Assembly (NCBI GenBank): GCA_964406375.1
Contig: CAYORM010000040.1
Location: forward strand, 1-26,211
DNA: 26,211 nt
DNA from: CAYORM01 sp964406375
GTDB lineage: Bacteria > Pseudomonadota > Alphaproteobacteria > DSM-16000 > Inquilinaceae
Direction of reading: 5' to 3'
In this document: piece after piece, positions 1 to 7,618 of the stretch
Layout of the letters: each line of letters starts with the position of its first letter
Position numbering within the stretch: the stretch's first letter is position 1
Translations under genes and position numbers: made by a program
The notes under the pieces: generated by a model
What the model was told of the DNA's origin: nothing
Database searches by the model: none
Seen by the model: the letters and a program-made list of their open reading frames with translations, nothing else

Positions 1-893
1 GCTGGATCCTCCTGAAAAGTCAATGGCCTCTCCGTGTTCCAACTAAAATTCTCAGTGGCAACAGTTACCAAGGAGATAGCGTTGCGAATAACTTCGACAT
101 TTCCGTATATTTCCATCGATAGAAAAAGGCGCCCTGGAAGGGTTTCGTAGCAGAACAAGTTTATCTGCATTTCACGTTCGGCGTCCGAGACAGTCCGAAC
201 GAAGGCGCGATAACCGTCGCCATGAAAGTCGAGCCTCCATGCCGACTGGGCCGCAGGCATTTCGCCAAAAAGCATTCTGAAGACGCGTGGCTCGCTTTTT
301 TGGAACCTGCTTGCCTCTTCGCCAGGGTATCGGCTTAGCCCCCACCCATCGACATCTTCCCGAGAAAACCAGATTATTTCAGAGGGCAAAGCGAAAGTCA
401 CAAAGGCCGCAATAGATCCGTACGACACGCCATTCTGTGCCACATGATTTGCGATTTCATCATTGCACTTCTGGTCAGGCAGCCCCCCGCGAGAGCAACT
501 ATGCTGTCCTATTCGTCCGAAGGGTTCAACTGTCCGGTATTGTCCCGCGACAAACACGATTGACGCGCACGCCGACGCGCAGCTTGCGCCATTAGGGACG
601 ACCGTTCGTACCGCGTAATTCTGAAGCACGTCTGAAACACGAAATGCTTCATTTACACTGCCGCCCGGACTGTCAAGCAGCAGCACCCTCGTGCCGTCCG
701 CCCAGACACTCGCCTCCTCTATGATTTCAGAGAGTTGGTCGGCGAGGCCGCCGGATATTTCACCAGACATGCGAACGACACTGTGGCCGCGCCATTGCTC
801 GATGAAAACACTTCCAGCTATGGCGGGCGCGGCCACGGCGAATGGCAGCGCGACGAGTATAATATATGTGACGATTTTGTAAAATACGGTCAT
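1..893 (-). CDS. Exported ClpP-fold serine-protease-like protein, 3' end outside window
   Basis: The reading frame opens at ATG 893 and stays open for 297 codons to the left edge, so the C-terminus is missing. Residues 1-27 look like a signal peptide (hydrophobic stretch, then APAIAG). Residues 70-131 match the ClpP/crotonase fold of small exported proteins grouped with COG3904: LLLDSPGGSV at 71-80, GASCASACASIVFVAG at 102-117 with probable nucleophile S107, and IGQHS with probable catalytic H131. The expected role is an envelope serine peptidase; the substrate is unknown. About 160 residues after the protease-like core match nothing I recognise. The gene is visibly AT-richer than the rest of the window (the first 60 bases are 48% G+C by count) and uses TTT, AAT and ATA codons that are rare elsewhere. 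It lies on the element side of the integrase. CAGGA lies about 10 bases before the ATG. The fold is fairly sure; the activity is inferred. Confidence 0.8.
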   Translation of the reverse strand, partial: MTVFYKIVTYIILVALPFAVAAPAIAGSVFIEQWRGHSVVRMSGEISGGLADQLSEIIEEASVWADGTRVLLLDSPGGSVNEAFRVSDVLQNYAVRTVVPNGASCASACASIVFVAGQYRTVEPFGRIGQHSCSRGGLPDQKCNDEIANHVAQNGVSYGSIAAFVTFALPSEIIWFSREDVDGWGLSRYPGEEASRFQKSEPRVFRMLFGEMPAAQSAWRLDFHGDGYRAFVRTVSDAEREMQINLFCYETLPGRLFLSMEIYGNVEVIRNAISLVTVATENFSWNTERPLTFQEDP

Positions 894-1392
894 GAACAAA
901 TTCCTGCGTCCATTACGCTTATATGTCCACCGACACGTCGACTTATAGGTGCGTCTCGGCGCCCTGGACATCCCTCTGCGGACCTTGCCGGTTCTGTTCT
1001 TGCCCTGGCATATGGCGTCGCGAAGCCCCTTCTAGGACCCCAATCTTGCGCAGTTTGGCGACCTTATGAGCGACAGGCCTCTTTCGATTCGGCAAATCCG
1101 TCCGCCTCGCAAGTGTGGCAGCCTATTGACATGCTATACAATGGTCCCACCCTCCATGCGGCTAAGCTCCGATCCTATACCCTCTCATCAAAACCACGTC
1201 GAAGGTCCGACCGCAACACGCCGGGCGGCTGCGAGCTGGGGCGGAAGCTGCGCGGTCATCCGTCGCCAAGCTAGGCGAGAGCCGCGCAAGCCGGCGATCA
1301 CGAGCGGCCGAGACCCGCCACGGGGGAACCAAGCGCCCCGGAAGCTGATCTCGACCCCTCGGATTTCTGTGGCGGAACCTACGGCCCCCCGC
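894..1392. other. About 500 bases with no supported gene
   Basis: This lies between the start of the protease-like gene and the stop of the small membrane protein gene. Frames open here read as low-complexity Pro/Arg/Ser text with no recognisable domain. A TTGACA at 1126 and a TGCTATACA at 1132-1140 look promoter-like but are only three bases apart, and no plus-strand gene follows. The region probably holds the promoter of the minus-strand gene at 893, but I cannot place it. Confidence 0.5.
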
Positions 1393-1599
1393 CTACTGGA
1401 GCCATCCCCGCAGCAGCCCGCTGACGAAGGCGGTCAGGTAGGTCAGGGCGACCCAGCCGAAGAAGCTCCCCCAGCCGACATCCCCCGTGATCTTCAGGAC
1501 GATCAGCAGGAGGAAGACAAGCCCGCACAGCTTGGGGACGTGGCGAAGCACCACGAGGTCGATAAGGCGCCCGAGATGGTACATGGTCGCCACCCTCAC
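1393..1599 (-). CDS. Small membrane protein of unknown function
   Basis: This is a 68-aa frame with two hydrophobic stretches (roughly residues 24-37 and 43-64) separated by a short ITGDVGWGS turn, so probably two membrane helices. The N-terminus is basic. No family is recognised. The GTG start at 1599 overlaps the stop of the preceding gene in the arrangement GTGA, which suggests translational coupling. An ATG at 1584 preceded by GAGGG is an equally possible start and gives 63 aa. It is the last gene of a three-gene unit led by the integrase, so it may be mobile-element cargo. A competing frame over the same bases reads as arginine- and proline-rich text and was not kept. Confidence 0.5.
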   Translation of the reverse strand: MRVATMYHLGRLIDLVVLRHVPKLCGLVFLLLIVLKITGDVGWGSFFGWVALTYLTAFVSGLLRGWLQ

Positions 1600-1814
1600 A
1601 ACGCCCCGCCACGCCAGACGCCCTTCGGCATCTGAACGGTGCGGATCTCCTTGGGGTACTCAGGCGGCGGGAACCGGTTCACCTGAATCATGAGGCCGCT
1701 GGCGTACTCGTTAACGTCGAGAACGGCGCTCCACTCCAGGTGTCGGTGCCACTCCCGGGACCCATCCTCGAACTCGAACAGGGTCCAGTATTCGAAGGCG
1801 GTGTCGTCCATCAC
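1596..1814 (-). CDS. Hypothetical 72-aa protein coupled to the integrase
   Basis: A small acidic, aromatic-rich protein (EYWTLFEFEDGSREWHRHLE in its N-terminal third) that looks soluble and compact. I do not recognise a family. The start is GTG 1814, directly after the integrase TGA with no base between, with GGAGG seven bases upstream inside the integrase gene. The next codon is ATG (1811), ten bases from the same ribosome-binding site, and could be used instead. Its stop overlaps the next gene. The position immediately behind an integrase would suit an excisionase or similar accessory factor, but there is no visible helix-turn-helix, so that is not claimed. Confidence 0.6.
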   Translation of the reverse strand: MMDDTAFEYWTLFEFEDGSREWHRHLEWSAVLDVNEYASGLMIQVNRFPPPEYPKEIRTVQMPKGVWRGGAL

Positions 1815-2807
1815 TCACAGCCCTCCGAGCTTCCGGGCAACATCTGCCGCCCGAAGATGCGTGTAGCGGGCCAGCATCCGGTAATCCTTGTGGCCCGAGA
1901 TGAGCGCGACTTCGGGAACAGACAGGCCCCGCTCGAAGAAGCGGGAGACAGCCTCGTGCCGCAGGTCGTGCAGCCGGAGGTCCGTTACCCCGGCCCGGGC
2001 TTTCAGCCGTTCCCATGCGAGCCGCAGAGCGTTGGGAGACATGGCAAAGACCCTCGACTCGTCATCCTTCCGGTTCAGGGCTCGGAGCACAGCCACCGCC
2101 TCCTGGGACAACGGGACGTGCCGTGGTTCGCCATTCTTCGTCATCGGCAGGAACGCCGTGGCTGTTGTTAGGTCGACGTTTCTCCATTCCAGGGACAGAA
2201 GCTCGCCTCGTCTCATCCCGGTCTCCTTCGCCAGCCTGATCACCGGCTGCAGGGGTCTTCCTTCACAAGCTGCGATCAGCCGGCGCCATTCATCCTCCGT
2301 GACCCTCCGACGCCGCGCGTCCGACACCCTGGGCTTGGTGATGGCAGCGACCGGGTTGACGGGCAGGGGGACGCCCCACTCGCGGATGGCGAGGTTGAAG
2401 GCGTGTTGCAGGACGGCCAGCTCTCTCTTGACGCTGTTCGGCTTCACGGACCGCAATCGGTCATCCCGATATCTCGCGACGTGGGTGGAGCGGACGCCTT
2501 TCAACTGAACCGTGCCGATCTCATGACGGCGGATCGGCCGGAGCAGGTAGGCCTCCTTCGCGCTGGAGCGCTTGGAGCTCGTGATTCTCCGTTCGTAGAG
2601 GTCGAGAAGGTCGATGACGGTGGGAGAGGGAGGAAGGGGTGAGGGTAGGCCGGCCTCGGATGCGCCCCTCTCCAATGCCACCTCGCTTGTCCTTGCCCAG
2701 GTGACCGCGTCTGCCCGCATGGTGAAGGTCTTGGACAGGGGCGGGTGCCCCTTCAGACGGATGAGCGCCTGCCACCGGCCGGCTGGGGTCTTTCGAATCG
2801 TTGCCAT
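1815..2807 (-). CDS. Tyrosine recombinase / phage-type integrase
   Basis: A 330-aa site-specific recombinase, full length for the family. The N-terminal arm-binding-like part (residues 1-60) starts MATIRKTPAG. A SAM-like core-binding domain covers about 62-150, and the catalytic domain about 165-325. The full catalytic set is visible: R199 in TGMRRGELLSLEW, K224 in MTKNGEPRH, H280 and R283 in LHDLRHEAVS, H306 in SGHKDYR, and nucleophile Y315 in LARYTHL. It should therefore be active in integrating or excising an element. The gene starts 142 bases from the 5' end of tRNA-Ala and reads away from it. No clear ribosome-binding site precedes ATG 2807; an inverted repeat occupies the leader instead. 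Base composition is less G+C-rich than the genes right of the tRNA. Confidence 0.95.
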   Translation of the reverse strand: MATIRKTPAGRWQALIRLKGHPPLSKTFTMRADAVTWARTSEVALERGASEAGLPSPLPPSPTVIDLLDLYERRITSSKRSSAKEAYLLRPIRRHEIGTVQLKGVRSTHVARYRDDRLRSVKPNSVKRELAVLQHAFNLAIREWGVPLPVNPVAAITKPRVSDARRRRVTEDEWRRLIAACEGRPLQPVIRLAKETGMRRGELLSLEWRNVDLTTATAFLPMTKNGEPRHVPLSQEAVAVLRALNRKDDESRVFAMSPNALRLAWERLKARAGVTDLRLHDLRHEAVSRFFERGLSVPEVALISGHKDYRMLARYTHLRAADVARKLGGL

Positions 2808-2811
2808 CGTA

Positions 2812-2839
2812 GAAGTCCAGTGTGATGGAAATGGACTTC
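2812..2839. promoter_or_regulatory. Inverted repeat in the integrase leader
   Basis: GAAGTCCA at 2812-2819 is repeated inverted as TGGACTTC at 2832-2839, with 12 bases between. A smaller nested pair, TCCA/TGGA, lies inside (2816-2819 and 2826-2829). It starts 5 bases before the integrase start codon, where a ribosome-binding site would normally sit. It could be an operator, a recombinase arm site or an RNA hairpin limiting integrase translation. The repeat is seen directly; the role is inferred. Confidence 0.5.
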
Positions 2840-2948
2840 CCGTGGCCTCTCAGACCCTGCTATCGCCCCCGACTTGACGAGCCCGACCGGATAACCGATT
2901 GATTTCGCCGCATCGCCGGACGGCCAGCCGTTCTGCGATACCGGGACC

Positions 2949-3024
2949 GGGGCCATAGCTCAGCTGGGAGAGCGCCTCGTTCGCAATGAGGAGGTCGGCG
3001 GTTCGATCCCGCCTGGCTCCACCA
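2949..3024 (+). tRNA. tRNA-Ala (anticodon CGC)
   Basis: A complete 76-base cloverleaf including the encoded CCA. The acceptor arms GGGGCCA and TGGCTCC pair, including the G3-U70 wobble that marks alanine tRNAs. The D arm is GCTC/GAGC. The anticodon stem CCTCG/TGAGG carries the loop TTCGCAA with anticodon CGC, reading GCG. The T arm GGCGG/CCGCC has the loop TTCGATC. It lies next to the integrase gene, but the integrase is on its 5' side. Confidence 0.97.
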
Positions 3025-3295
3025 GGTCCCCCTCCTTCCGAAGTGTGGCCGAACGCGACAGGCGCCGTCCGGCGTCCTGATCCTCAAGGTGCGGTCGGCC
3101 GGCGTTTCGTCGTCCGGCAGACCTTCGACCCATGCGGTCAAGAGGCTGCGCCCTTCATTCGATCGTCGACTGGCTCTCGTGAGCTCTGGTCGCCTCGGCC
3201 AGGGCCGGCGGGTCTTCGCCTCCTTTTCGTGCATCGACGGACGGCCGGTCCGATAGCTCTCGCGATTGGACCAATTCATTCGACCGGAGATGGAT

Positions 3296-3775
3296 ATGAA
3301 CTGGGTTCTCCCGATGGTCGGTCCGGTTATCGGTGGAATGCTCGCGATTGTCATCAGCTCTACGCTGACACAGAGACGGGAGCGGCAGGCCGAATGGCGT
3401 GCGCTGCGTTTCGCTCAGTACAGGGAATTCGGCCTCGCGGTGGCTGCCTTCGCCTACAATCGGAGCATCAGCCCGGAAACGCGGAAGCAGGCGGAAGAAC
3501 GGTACTCAGACGCATATACGAGCGTCATGCTGATCGCTCCGAAGGAGGTCGTCGCCGCAATCCGGTCCTATCAGGAGGTGATGGGCGCGCATAACTATGA
3601 CCGGGCCTCACCGGAGGAGCGTGAGAGGGTTCGCGACGCGATGTTCCGGGCCATACGCCGGGACATTCACCCATCGATGAAGGCGGGTGAGGACGAGCTG
3701 ACATTCCCGCTGACCGGCCTGTCGGCACCACGCGAGCCCGATCCGTCCGCGGCTCCTAAACGAGAGGGGGATTGA
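3296..3775 (+). CDS. Membrane-anchored protein of unknown function
   Basis: A 159-aa protein with one N-terminal membrane helix (about residues 4-23, VLPMVGPVIGGMLAIVISST). A charged, largely helical cytoplasmic part follows (RRERQAEWRALRFAQYREF and later RERVRDAMFRAIRRD), and the last 25 residues are Pro/Lys-rich. No domain is recognised. ATG 3296 is chosen because GGAG lies six bases upstream; ATG 3290 would sit almost on that site, and TTG 3266 has no support. It stands alone between tRNA-Ala and the convergent CDF-like pair, with no visible terminator. It could be chromosomal or the last trace of the element. Confidence 0.75.
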   Translation: MNWVLPMVGPVIGGMLAIVISSTLTQRRERQAEWRALRFAQYREFGLAVAAFAYNRSISPETRKQAEERYSDAYTSVMLIAPKEVVAAIRSYQEVMGAHNYDRASPEERERVRDAMFRAIRRDIHPSMKAGEDELTFPLTGLSAPREPDPSAAPKREGD

Positions 3776-3876
3776 AGCTGGGCTGCAAAAGGGGAAGGAT
3801 ACCGGAACCCATGCCGCCCCTCAGCTTGCCGCGGCGTGAATAGCCGGCCGGCCTGTGACGCAGGCTGCCGTGAGAC

Positions 3877-4821
3877 TCATCCGCTGGCTGCCTCGACGGG
3901 GGTGCGCGGCGCTTGTGTCGGAACGCCGACGAGGCGCGGCGTGACGACGACCTGAGCGCCCTCGATCTCGGCGGCGATCCGGTCCTCGATCGCGCGGACG
4001 GTCGCGTCGATCGCGGCGAAATCGCGCTCGGCGGTGAAGCCGAGGCCGACATCCACCTCGAAGCTGCTGCCCGACCGCCGGCTGCGGCACCATTCGAGAC
4101 TGTCGTAATCATCGAAATACGCGGCGAGGGCGCGGTTGATGCCACGCTGATGCGTCTCATCGAGCGTGCGGTCGACGAGATCGGGCAGCGCCACCTGCAC
4201 CAGCTGCCAAGCCGCCTGCAGGTTGACGACGACGACGATCGCGACGCCGATCCGGTCCGCCCAGAGCGCGACGTCGGGTGAGCGGCTGAGCTGGTCGAGC
4301 GCGACCGCCGCGACCACGGCACCCGAACTGACCGTCCGGGCGACCGCGACCCGGAACTGGGTGCCGACGATGACCGAATCGCCGTCCCGCGTGGCGCGCA
4401 GCAGCGGTGGCAACGCGACGACGTTGGTGAGGAAGTTCACCAGTACCAGCACGACGGCGGTGCCATTGAGCCAGCCGATCTCGTTCTCCGCCGCACTCTT
4501 CGCCAGTACGCCATAGATGAGCAGGGCGGTCGCCGCCGCCAGCAGTACGGCCACGCACAGGGCGAGGATCTGTTCGATCTTCCCTAGCCCGTAATCGTAG
4601 ACGCTGGTGTGGTTGCGATGGATGCGGCGCAGCGTGGTCAGGGAGGAGATGGCGACGGCGATCAGCAGGAAGCCGCGCACAATCTCGCCGATCATGGTGA
4701 TCGAGCCGACGAGGACCGCCACCACCGCATAGGGGAAGATCAGCACGCAGTCATAGGCGAAGGACAGGAAAACCGCCCGCTCCATCCGTGATTGCGTCTC
4801 GGTCGGGGCGGCGCGTGTCAT
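3877..4821 (-). CDS. CDF-like membrane protein lacking canonical metal ligands (second of pair)
   Basis: A 314-aa protein with the cation diffusion facilitator layout: about six membrane helices in residues 16-215, then a soluble C-terminal domain (about 216-298). Family marks remain: YGLGKIEQ at 77-84 and LPDLVDRTLDE at 212-222. The metal site does not. By hand alignment with E. coli YiiP, the helix-2 DxxxD becomes E46 and G50 (SITMIGEIVRG), and the helix-5 HxxxD becomes V158 and R162. Proton-driven Zn/Fe/Mn export by the usual site is therefore unlikely. ATG 4821 overlaps the stop of the upstream paralogue by four bases (ATGA), so the two are probably translated together and may form a heterodimer. 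The frame continues further upstream, but those residues are antisense-like Arg/Gly text. Relation to CDF is likely; function is open. Confidence 0.85.
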   Translation of the reverse strand: MTRAAPTETQSRMERAVFLSFAYDCVLIFPYAVVAVLVGSITMIGEIVRGFLLIAVAISSLTTLRRIHRNHTSVYDYGLGKIEQILALCVAVLLAAATALLIYGVLAKSAAENEIGWLNGTAVVLVLVNFLTNVVALPPLLRATRDGDSVIVGTQFRVAVARTVSSGAVVAAVALDQLSRSPDVALWADRIGVAIVVVVNLQAAWQLVQVALPDLVDRTLDETHQRGINRALAAYFDDYDSLEWCRSRRSGSSFEVDVGLGFTAERDFAAIDATVRAIEDRIAAEIEGAQVVVTPRLVGVPTQAPRTPVEAASG

Positions 4822-5729
4822 GTCGCGGCGCACGAAACCCGTCGCGGCGTCACCGTGACGCGGGCATTGGGGAAGCCGGCGGCCAACCGGGCCTCGATGG
4901 TACGGGCGGCGCGATCGACATCGGCGAAAGCCCGGTCGGCCGCGAAGCCAAGGCCGATGCTGACCTCCACGACATCGCCCGCCCGCCGGCAGCGGCACCA
5001 TTCCAAGCTCTCATACTCCTCGTGTGATTCGGCGAGCGCGCGGTTGATGCGCCGCTGTTCGGCCTCGCCCAGGGTGCGGTCGAGCAGATCGGGCAGTGCG
5101 CCGCGCATCAACTCGATCGCGGCGTGCAGGGTGACGAGGACGACGATGGCGGCGCCGATGCGGTCGGCAGCCAGCGCCAGTGCCGGGTCGCTGGTGAACT
5201 GATGCACCGCGACCGCCGCCACGACGAAGACCGAGCCGACGGTCTTGGCGAATTTCGAGCGCAGCTGGGTCCGGACGGTCACCGAGAAGCCGTCGCGGGC
5301 CGAACGCAGCAGCGGGATCAGCGGCAGGCTGTTGACGAAGAAGTTGGCAATCGTCAGCCCCACCGCCGCCAGCTCGAGCGTCCCGATGCCCGGCGGGGGG
5401 ACCGACGTCTTGGTCCAGGCGCGCCAGGCGATGACCAGCGCGGCGACGAGGAGCAGCCCCGAGACGGCGAGCGCCAGCAGCTGTTCGACCTTGCCCAGCC
5501 CATATTCGAAGGCACCGGTCCGGCCCCGGTGGTGCCGGCGCAACATCAGCCAGGAGACGATGGCGATCGTAATCAGCGGCACGCCCCGCGACGCCTCGCC
5601 CACCATGGTCAGCGATCCGGAAGCCGTCCCGACCCAGAACTGCAGGGGAATTATCAGGCAATCGAGGAAAAAGGCCATGAAGATGGCTCTTTCCCGCCGC
5701 CGCTGCTCGCCTGTCACCACCACACGCAT
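4818..5729 (-). CDS. CDF-like membrane protein lacking canonical metal ligands (first of pair)
   Basis: A 303-aa paralogue of the gene that follows it. The two align almost without gaps, for example in EYGLGKVEQLLAL (75-87), ALPDLLDRTLGEAEQRRINR (211-230) and SLEWCRCRR (241-249). It has about six membrane helices and a soluble C-terminal domain from about residue 217. Against YiiP the transport-site aspartates in helix 2 are E45 and G49, and the helix-5 histidine and aspartate are S158 and K162, so the canonical tetrahedral site is gone and carries a positive charge. It lies 43 bases after the permease gene on the same strand, which suggests co-transcription with the sugar ABC transporter. 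Automatic annotation would probably call it a cation transporter; the missing ligands argue against taking that literally. Confidence 0.85.
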   Translation of the reverse strand: MRVVVTGEQRRRERAIFMAFFLDCLIIPLQFWVGTASGSLTMVGEASRGVPLITIAIVSWLMLRRHHRGRTGAFEYGLGKVEQLLALAVSGLLLVAALVIAWRAWTKTSVPPPGIGTLELAAVGLTIANFFVNSLPLIPLLRSARDGFSVTVRTQLRSKFAKTVGSVFVVAAVAVHQFTSDPALALAADRIGAAIVVLVTLHAAIELMRGALPDLLDRTLGEAEQRRINRALAESHEEYESLEWCRCRRAGDVVEVSIGLGFAADRAFADVDRAARTIEARLAAGFPNARVTVTPRRVSCAAT

Positions 5730-5772
5730 GGACCCGTCATACTCCGGGCGAAGGCCGGCGCGCCAGCGGGTG

Positions 5773-6660
5773 CTAACCTTTCACCGCGCCGCGCATCAGC
5801 CCCTCGACGACATAGCGCCAGACCAACACGACCAGCAGCAGCGTCGGCAGCACCGCGATGAAGATCGCGCTGTTGAGCAGGCTCCACGACACGTCGGTGT
5901 TGCGGGCGAGGGCGGCCATCACCACCGAGAGCGGCCGGCTCTGCGCGTCGCCCGACAGCACCATCGAGAACATGAATTCGGCATAGGAGAGCATGAAGGC
6001 GAACAGACCCGTCGCGCAGATCGACGGCAGGGCGAGCGGCAGCGCGATCGAACGGAAGGCGCGGAAACGGCCGCAGCCATCGATCACCGCGGCTTCGAAC
6101 AGCTCGGGCGGCATCTTGCGGAAGAACACCGACAGGATCAGCACGACGAAGGGCAGGGCGCGTGACAGGTGGACGAGGATCACGCCGGCGCGGGTGCCCA
6201 GGAGGCCGAGCGCCTCGACGATGATGTAGAAGGGCGTCACCAGCGCGACCGTCGGCACCAGCGGCGCCAGGATGAGGTAGAGGAAGCTCAGCTTCTTGCC
6301 GGGGAAGGCGAAGCGGGCGAAGGCATAGGCGGCCGGCGCGCCGAACAGGAGCGACAGCGCCGCGACCGAGAGCGAGATCACCGCGCTGTTGAGAAGGCTC
6401 TGCGGCACCTGCCGCGCCGCGTCGGAGATCATCGCGCGATTGGCGCCCTCGGCCATGTAGGAAGAGGGCAGTTCGCCGGTGAAGATGTAGCGGTAATTCT
6501 CGAAGGTGATCCCGTCGTCGAACAGTCCGCGGTCGGGATTGAACAGGATCCGATCGGGGACGACGCTGCCGACCGCCGACATCAGCACTGGGCCGGCGGT
6601 GAAGGCGAAGAGCGCGAGCGCCGCCAGGAAGACGAGCAGGGAGCGGAGGGCCGTCGGCAT
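5773..6660 (-). CDS. Carbohydrate ABC transporter permease, MalG type
   Basis: A 295-aa inner-membrane subunit with about six helices. Cytoplasmic coupling loop: the EAA motif spans about 186-212 (ELFEAAVIDGCGRFRAFRSI then ALPLALP), the docking site for the ATPase. The N-terminal helix at 7-30 and the YAFARFAFPGKK segment are typical of the MalG/UgpE family. ATG 6660 lies one base after the stop of the partner permease (TGA-G-ATG), so the two are coupled. With its partner it forms the channel for a sugar, polyol or sugar-acid substrate. The substrate cannot be read from the sequence. The loop between helices 1 and 2 (residues 30-85) is rather long. No ATPase gene follows it in the window. Confidence 0.93.
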   Translation of the reverse strand: MPTALRSLLVFLAALALFAFTAGPVLMSAVGSVVPDRILFNPDRGLFDDGITFENYRYIFTGELPSSYMAEGANRAMISDAARQVPQSLLNSAVISLSVAALSLLFGAPAAYAFARFAFPGKKLSFLYLILAPLVPTVALVTPFYIIVEALGLLGTRAGVILVHLSRALPFVVLILSVFFRKMPPELFEAAVIDGCGRFRAFRSIALPLALPSICATGLFAFMLSYAEFMFSMVLSGDAQSRPLSVVMAALARNTDVSWSLLNSAIFIAVLPTLLLVVLVWRYVVEGLMRGAVKG

Positions 6661-6661
6661 C

Positions 6662-7540
6662 TCAGCTCTCCGCGAACAGGTCGGAGGGCAGGGCGCGGAC
6701 GATCGCCATGATCATCGCGGCGGAGATCGCGACAACGATGAAGGCGACGGCCGAGCCGGCGCCGAAATCATACATCGAGAAGCTCTCGCGCCAGATCTGG
6801 AAGGACAGCAGCGTCGTCGCGGTGCCGGGCCCGCCACCGGTCATCGCGTAGACGAGGTCGTAGGTCGTGAAGGCGGTGAGGGCGTTGTAGACGAGCAGCA
6901 CGACGATCATCGCCTTGATCTGCGGGAAGACGACATGGCGGAAACGCTGCAGCGGTCCCGCGCCATCGACGCGCGCCGCCTCCAGCAGCTCGGGATTGAT
7001 CGCCGAGAGGGCGGCCATCACCAGGACCACCGAGAACGGCACCTGTGTCCAGACATGGGCGGTCGCGACCGACAGGAAGGCGAGGTCGGGATGGGTCAGC
7101 CAGGGGATCGAACGGTCGATCAGCCCGAGGCTGCGTAGCGTGTTGTTGATGAGCCCCCAGCTCGGGTTGAACACCCAGATCCATAGCACCGCGCTGATCG
7201 CCCCGGGCAGCACCCAGGGCAGCAGCACCACCGACCGAACGACCGACCGGAAGGCGAAGTTCTGCCGCAGGAAGAGGGCGACCAGCACGCCGAGCGCGAC
7301 GATCACCGGGGCGGTGACCAGCGTGAACAGCAGTGAATTGCGCAGCGCCGCCCCGAAATAGTCGCTGCGCAGCACGCGTTGGTAATTATCGAGTCCCGCC
7401 CAGCTCTCGATCGGGAAGAGCAGCTGGACCTGGTGGAGGCTGGTCCAGAGCGCCTGACCGACCGGGTAGAGGGTGAACAGCATCACCGGCAGCAGGGCCG
7501 GCCCCACCCAGCCGGCGGGGAAACGCCGCATGGTCCACAT
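6662..7540 (-). CDS. Carbohydrate ABC transporter permease, MalF/UgpA type
   Basis: Inner-membrane permease with about six helices. The EAA coupling motif ELLEAARVDGAGPLQRFRHV lies about 100 residues from the C-terminus, followed by VFPQIKA. The signature TTYDLVYAMTGGGPGTAT before the last helix is typical of sugar permeases of this group. It pairs with the MalG-type gene one base downstream. Start choice is uncertain: ATG 7540 (AAGG just upstream, 292 aa) is used here, while GTG 7555 in the same frame would give 297 aa. A strong hairpin separates it from the binding-protein gene, so it is probably made at a lower level than the binding protein. Confidence 0.93.
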   Translation of the reverse strand: MWTMRRFPAGWVGPALLPVMLFTLYPVGQALWTSLHQVQLLFPIESWAGLDNYQRVLRSDYFGAALRNSLLFTLVTAPVIVALGVLVALFLRQNFAFRSVVRSVVLLPWVLPGAISAVLWIWVFNPSWGLINNTLRSLGLIDRSIPWLTHPDLAFLSVATAHVWTQVPFSVVLVMAALSAINPELLEAARVDGAGPLQRFRHVVFPQIKAMIVVLLVYNALTAFTTYDLVYAMTGGGPGTATTLLSFQIWRESFSMYDFGAGSAVAFIVVAISAAMIMAIVRALPSDLFAES

Positions 7541-7570
7541 CGCCTTCGCCGCCACTCGCCGGGGCAGGGA

Positions 7571-7598
7571 ACGGGCGGGCCCCGACCGGCCCGCCCGT
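7571..7598 (-). terminator. Hairpin between binding-protein and permease genes
   Basis: ACGGGCGGGCC at 7571-7581 pairs perfectly with GGCCCGCCCGT at 7588-7598 across a 6-base loop. It begins 20 bases after the stop of the binding-protein gene in the transcript. There is no T tract. In sugar ABC operons such a hairpin commonly ends or protects most transcripts after the binding-protein gene, so that it exceeds the permeases. The stem is seen directly; the role is inferred. Confidence 0.6.
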
Positions 7599-7618
7599 CA
7601 TTCGCATCCGTATATGGA

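Noticed and set aside
1126..1140. TTGACA followed by TATACA as a promoter
   Set aside because: The elements are only three bases apart and no plus-strand gene follows for 2 kb.
5730..5772. CCGGGCGAAGGCCGG-like stretch as a dispersed intergenic repeat
   Set aside because: It recalls repeats of other alphaproteobacteria but no second copy was seen in the window.
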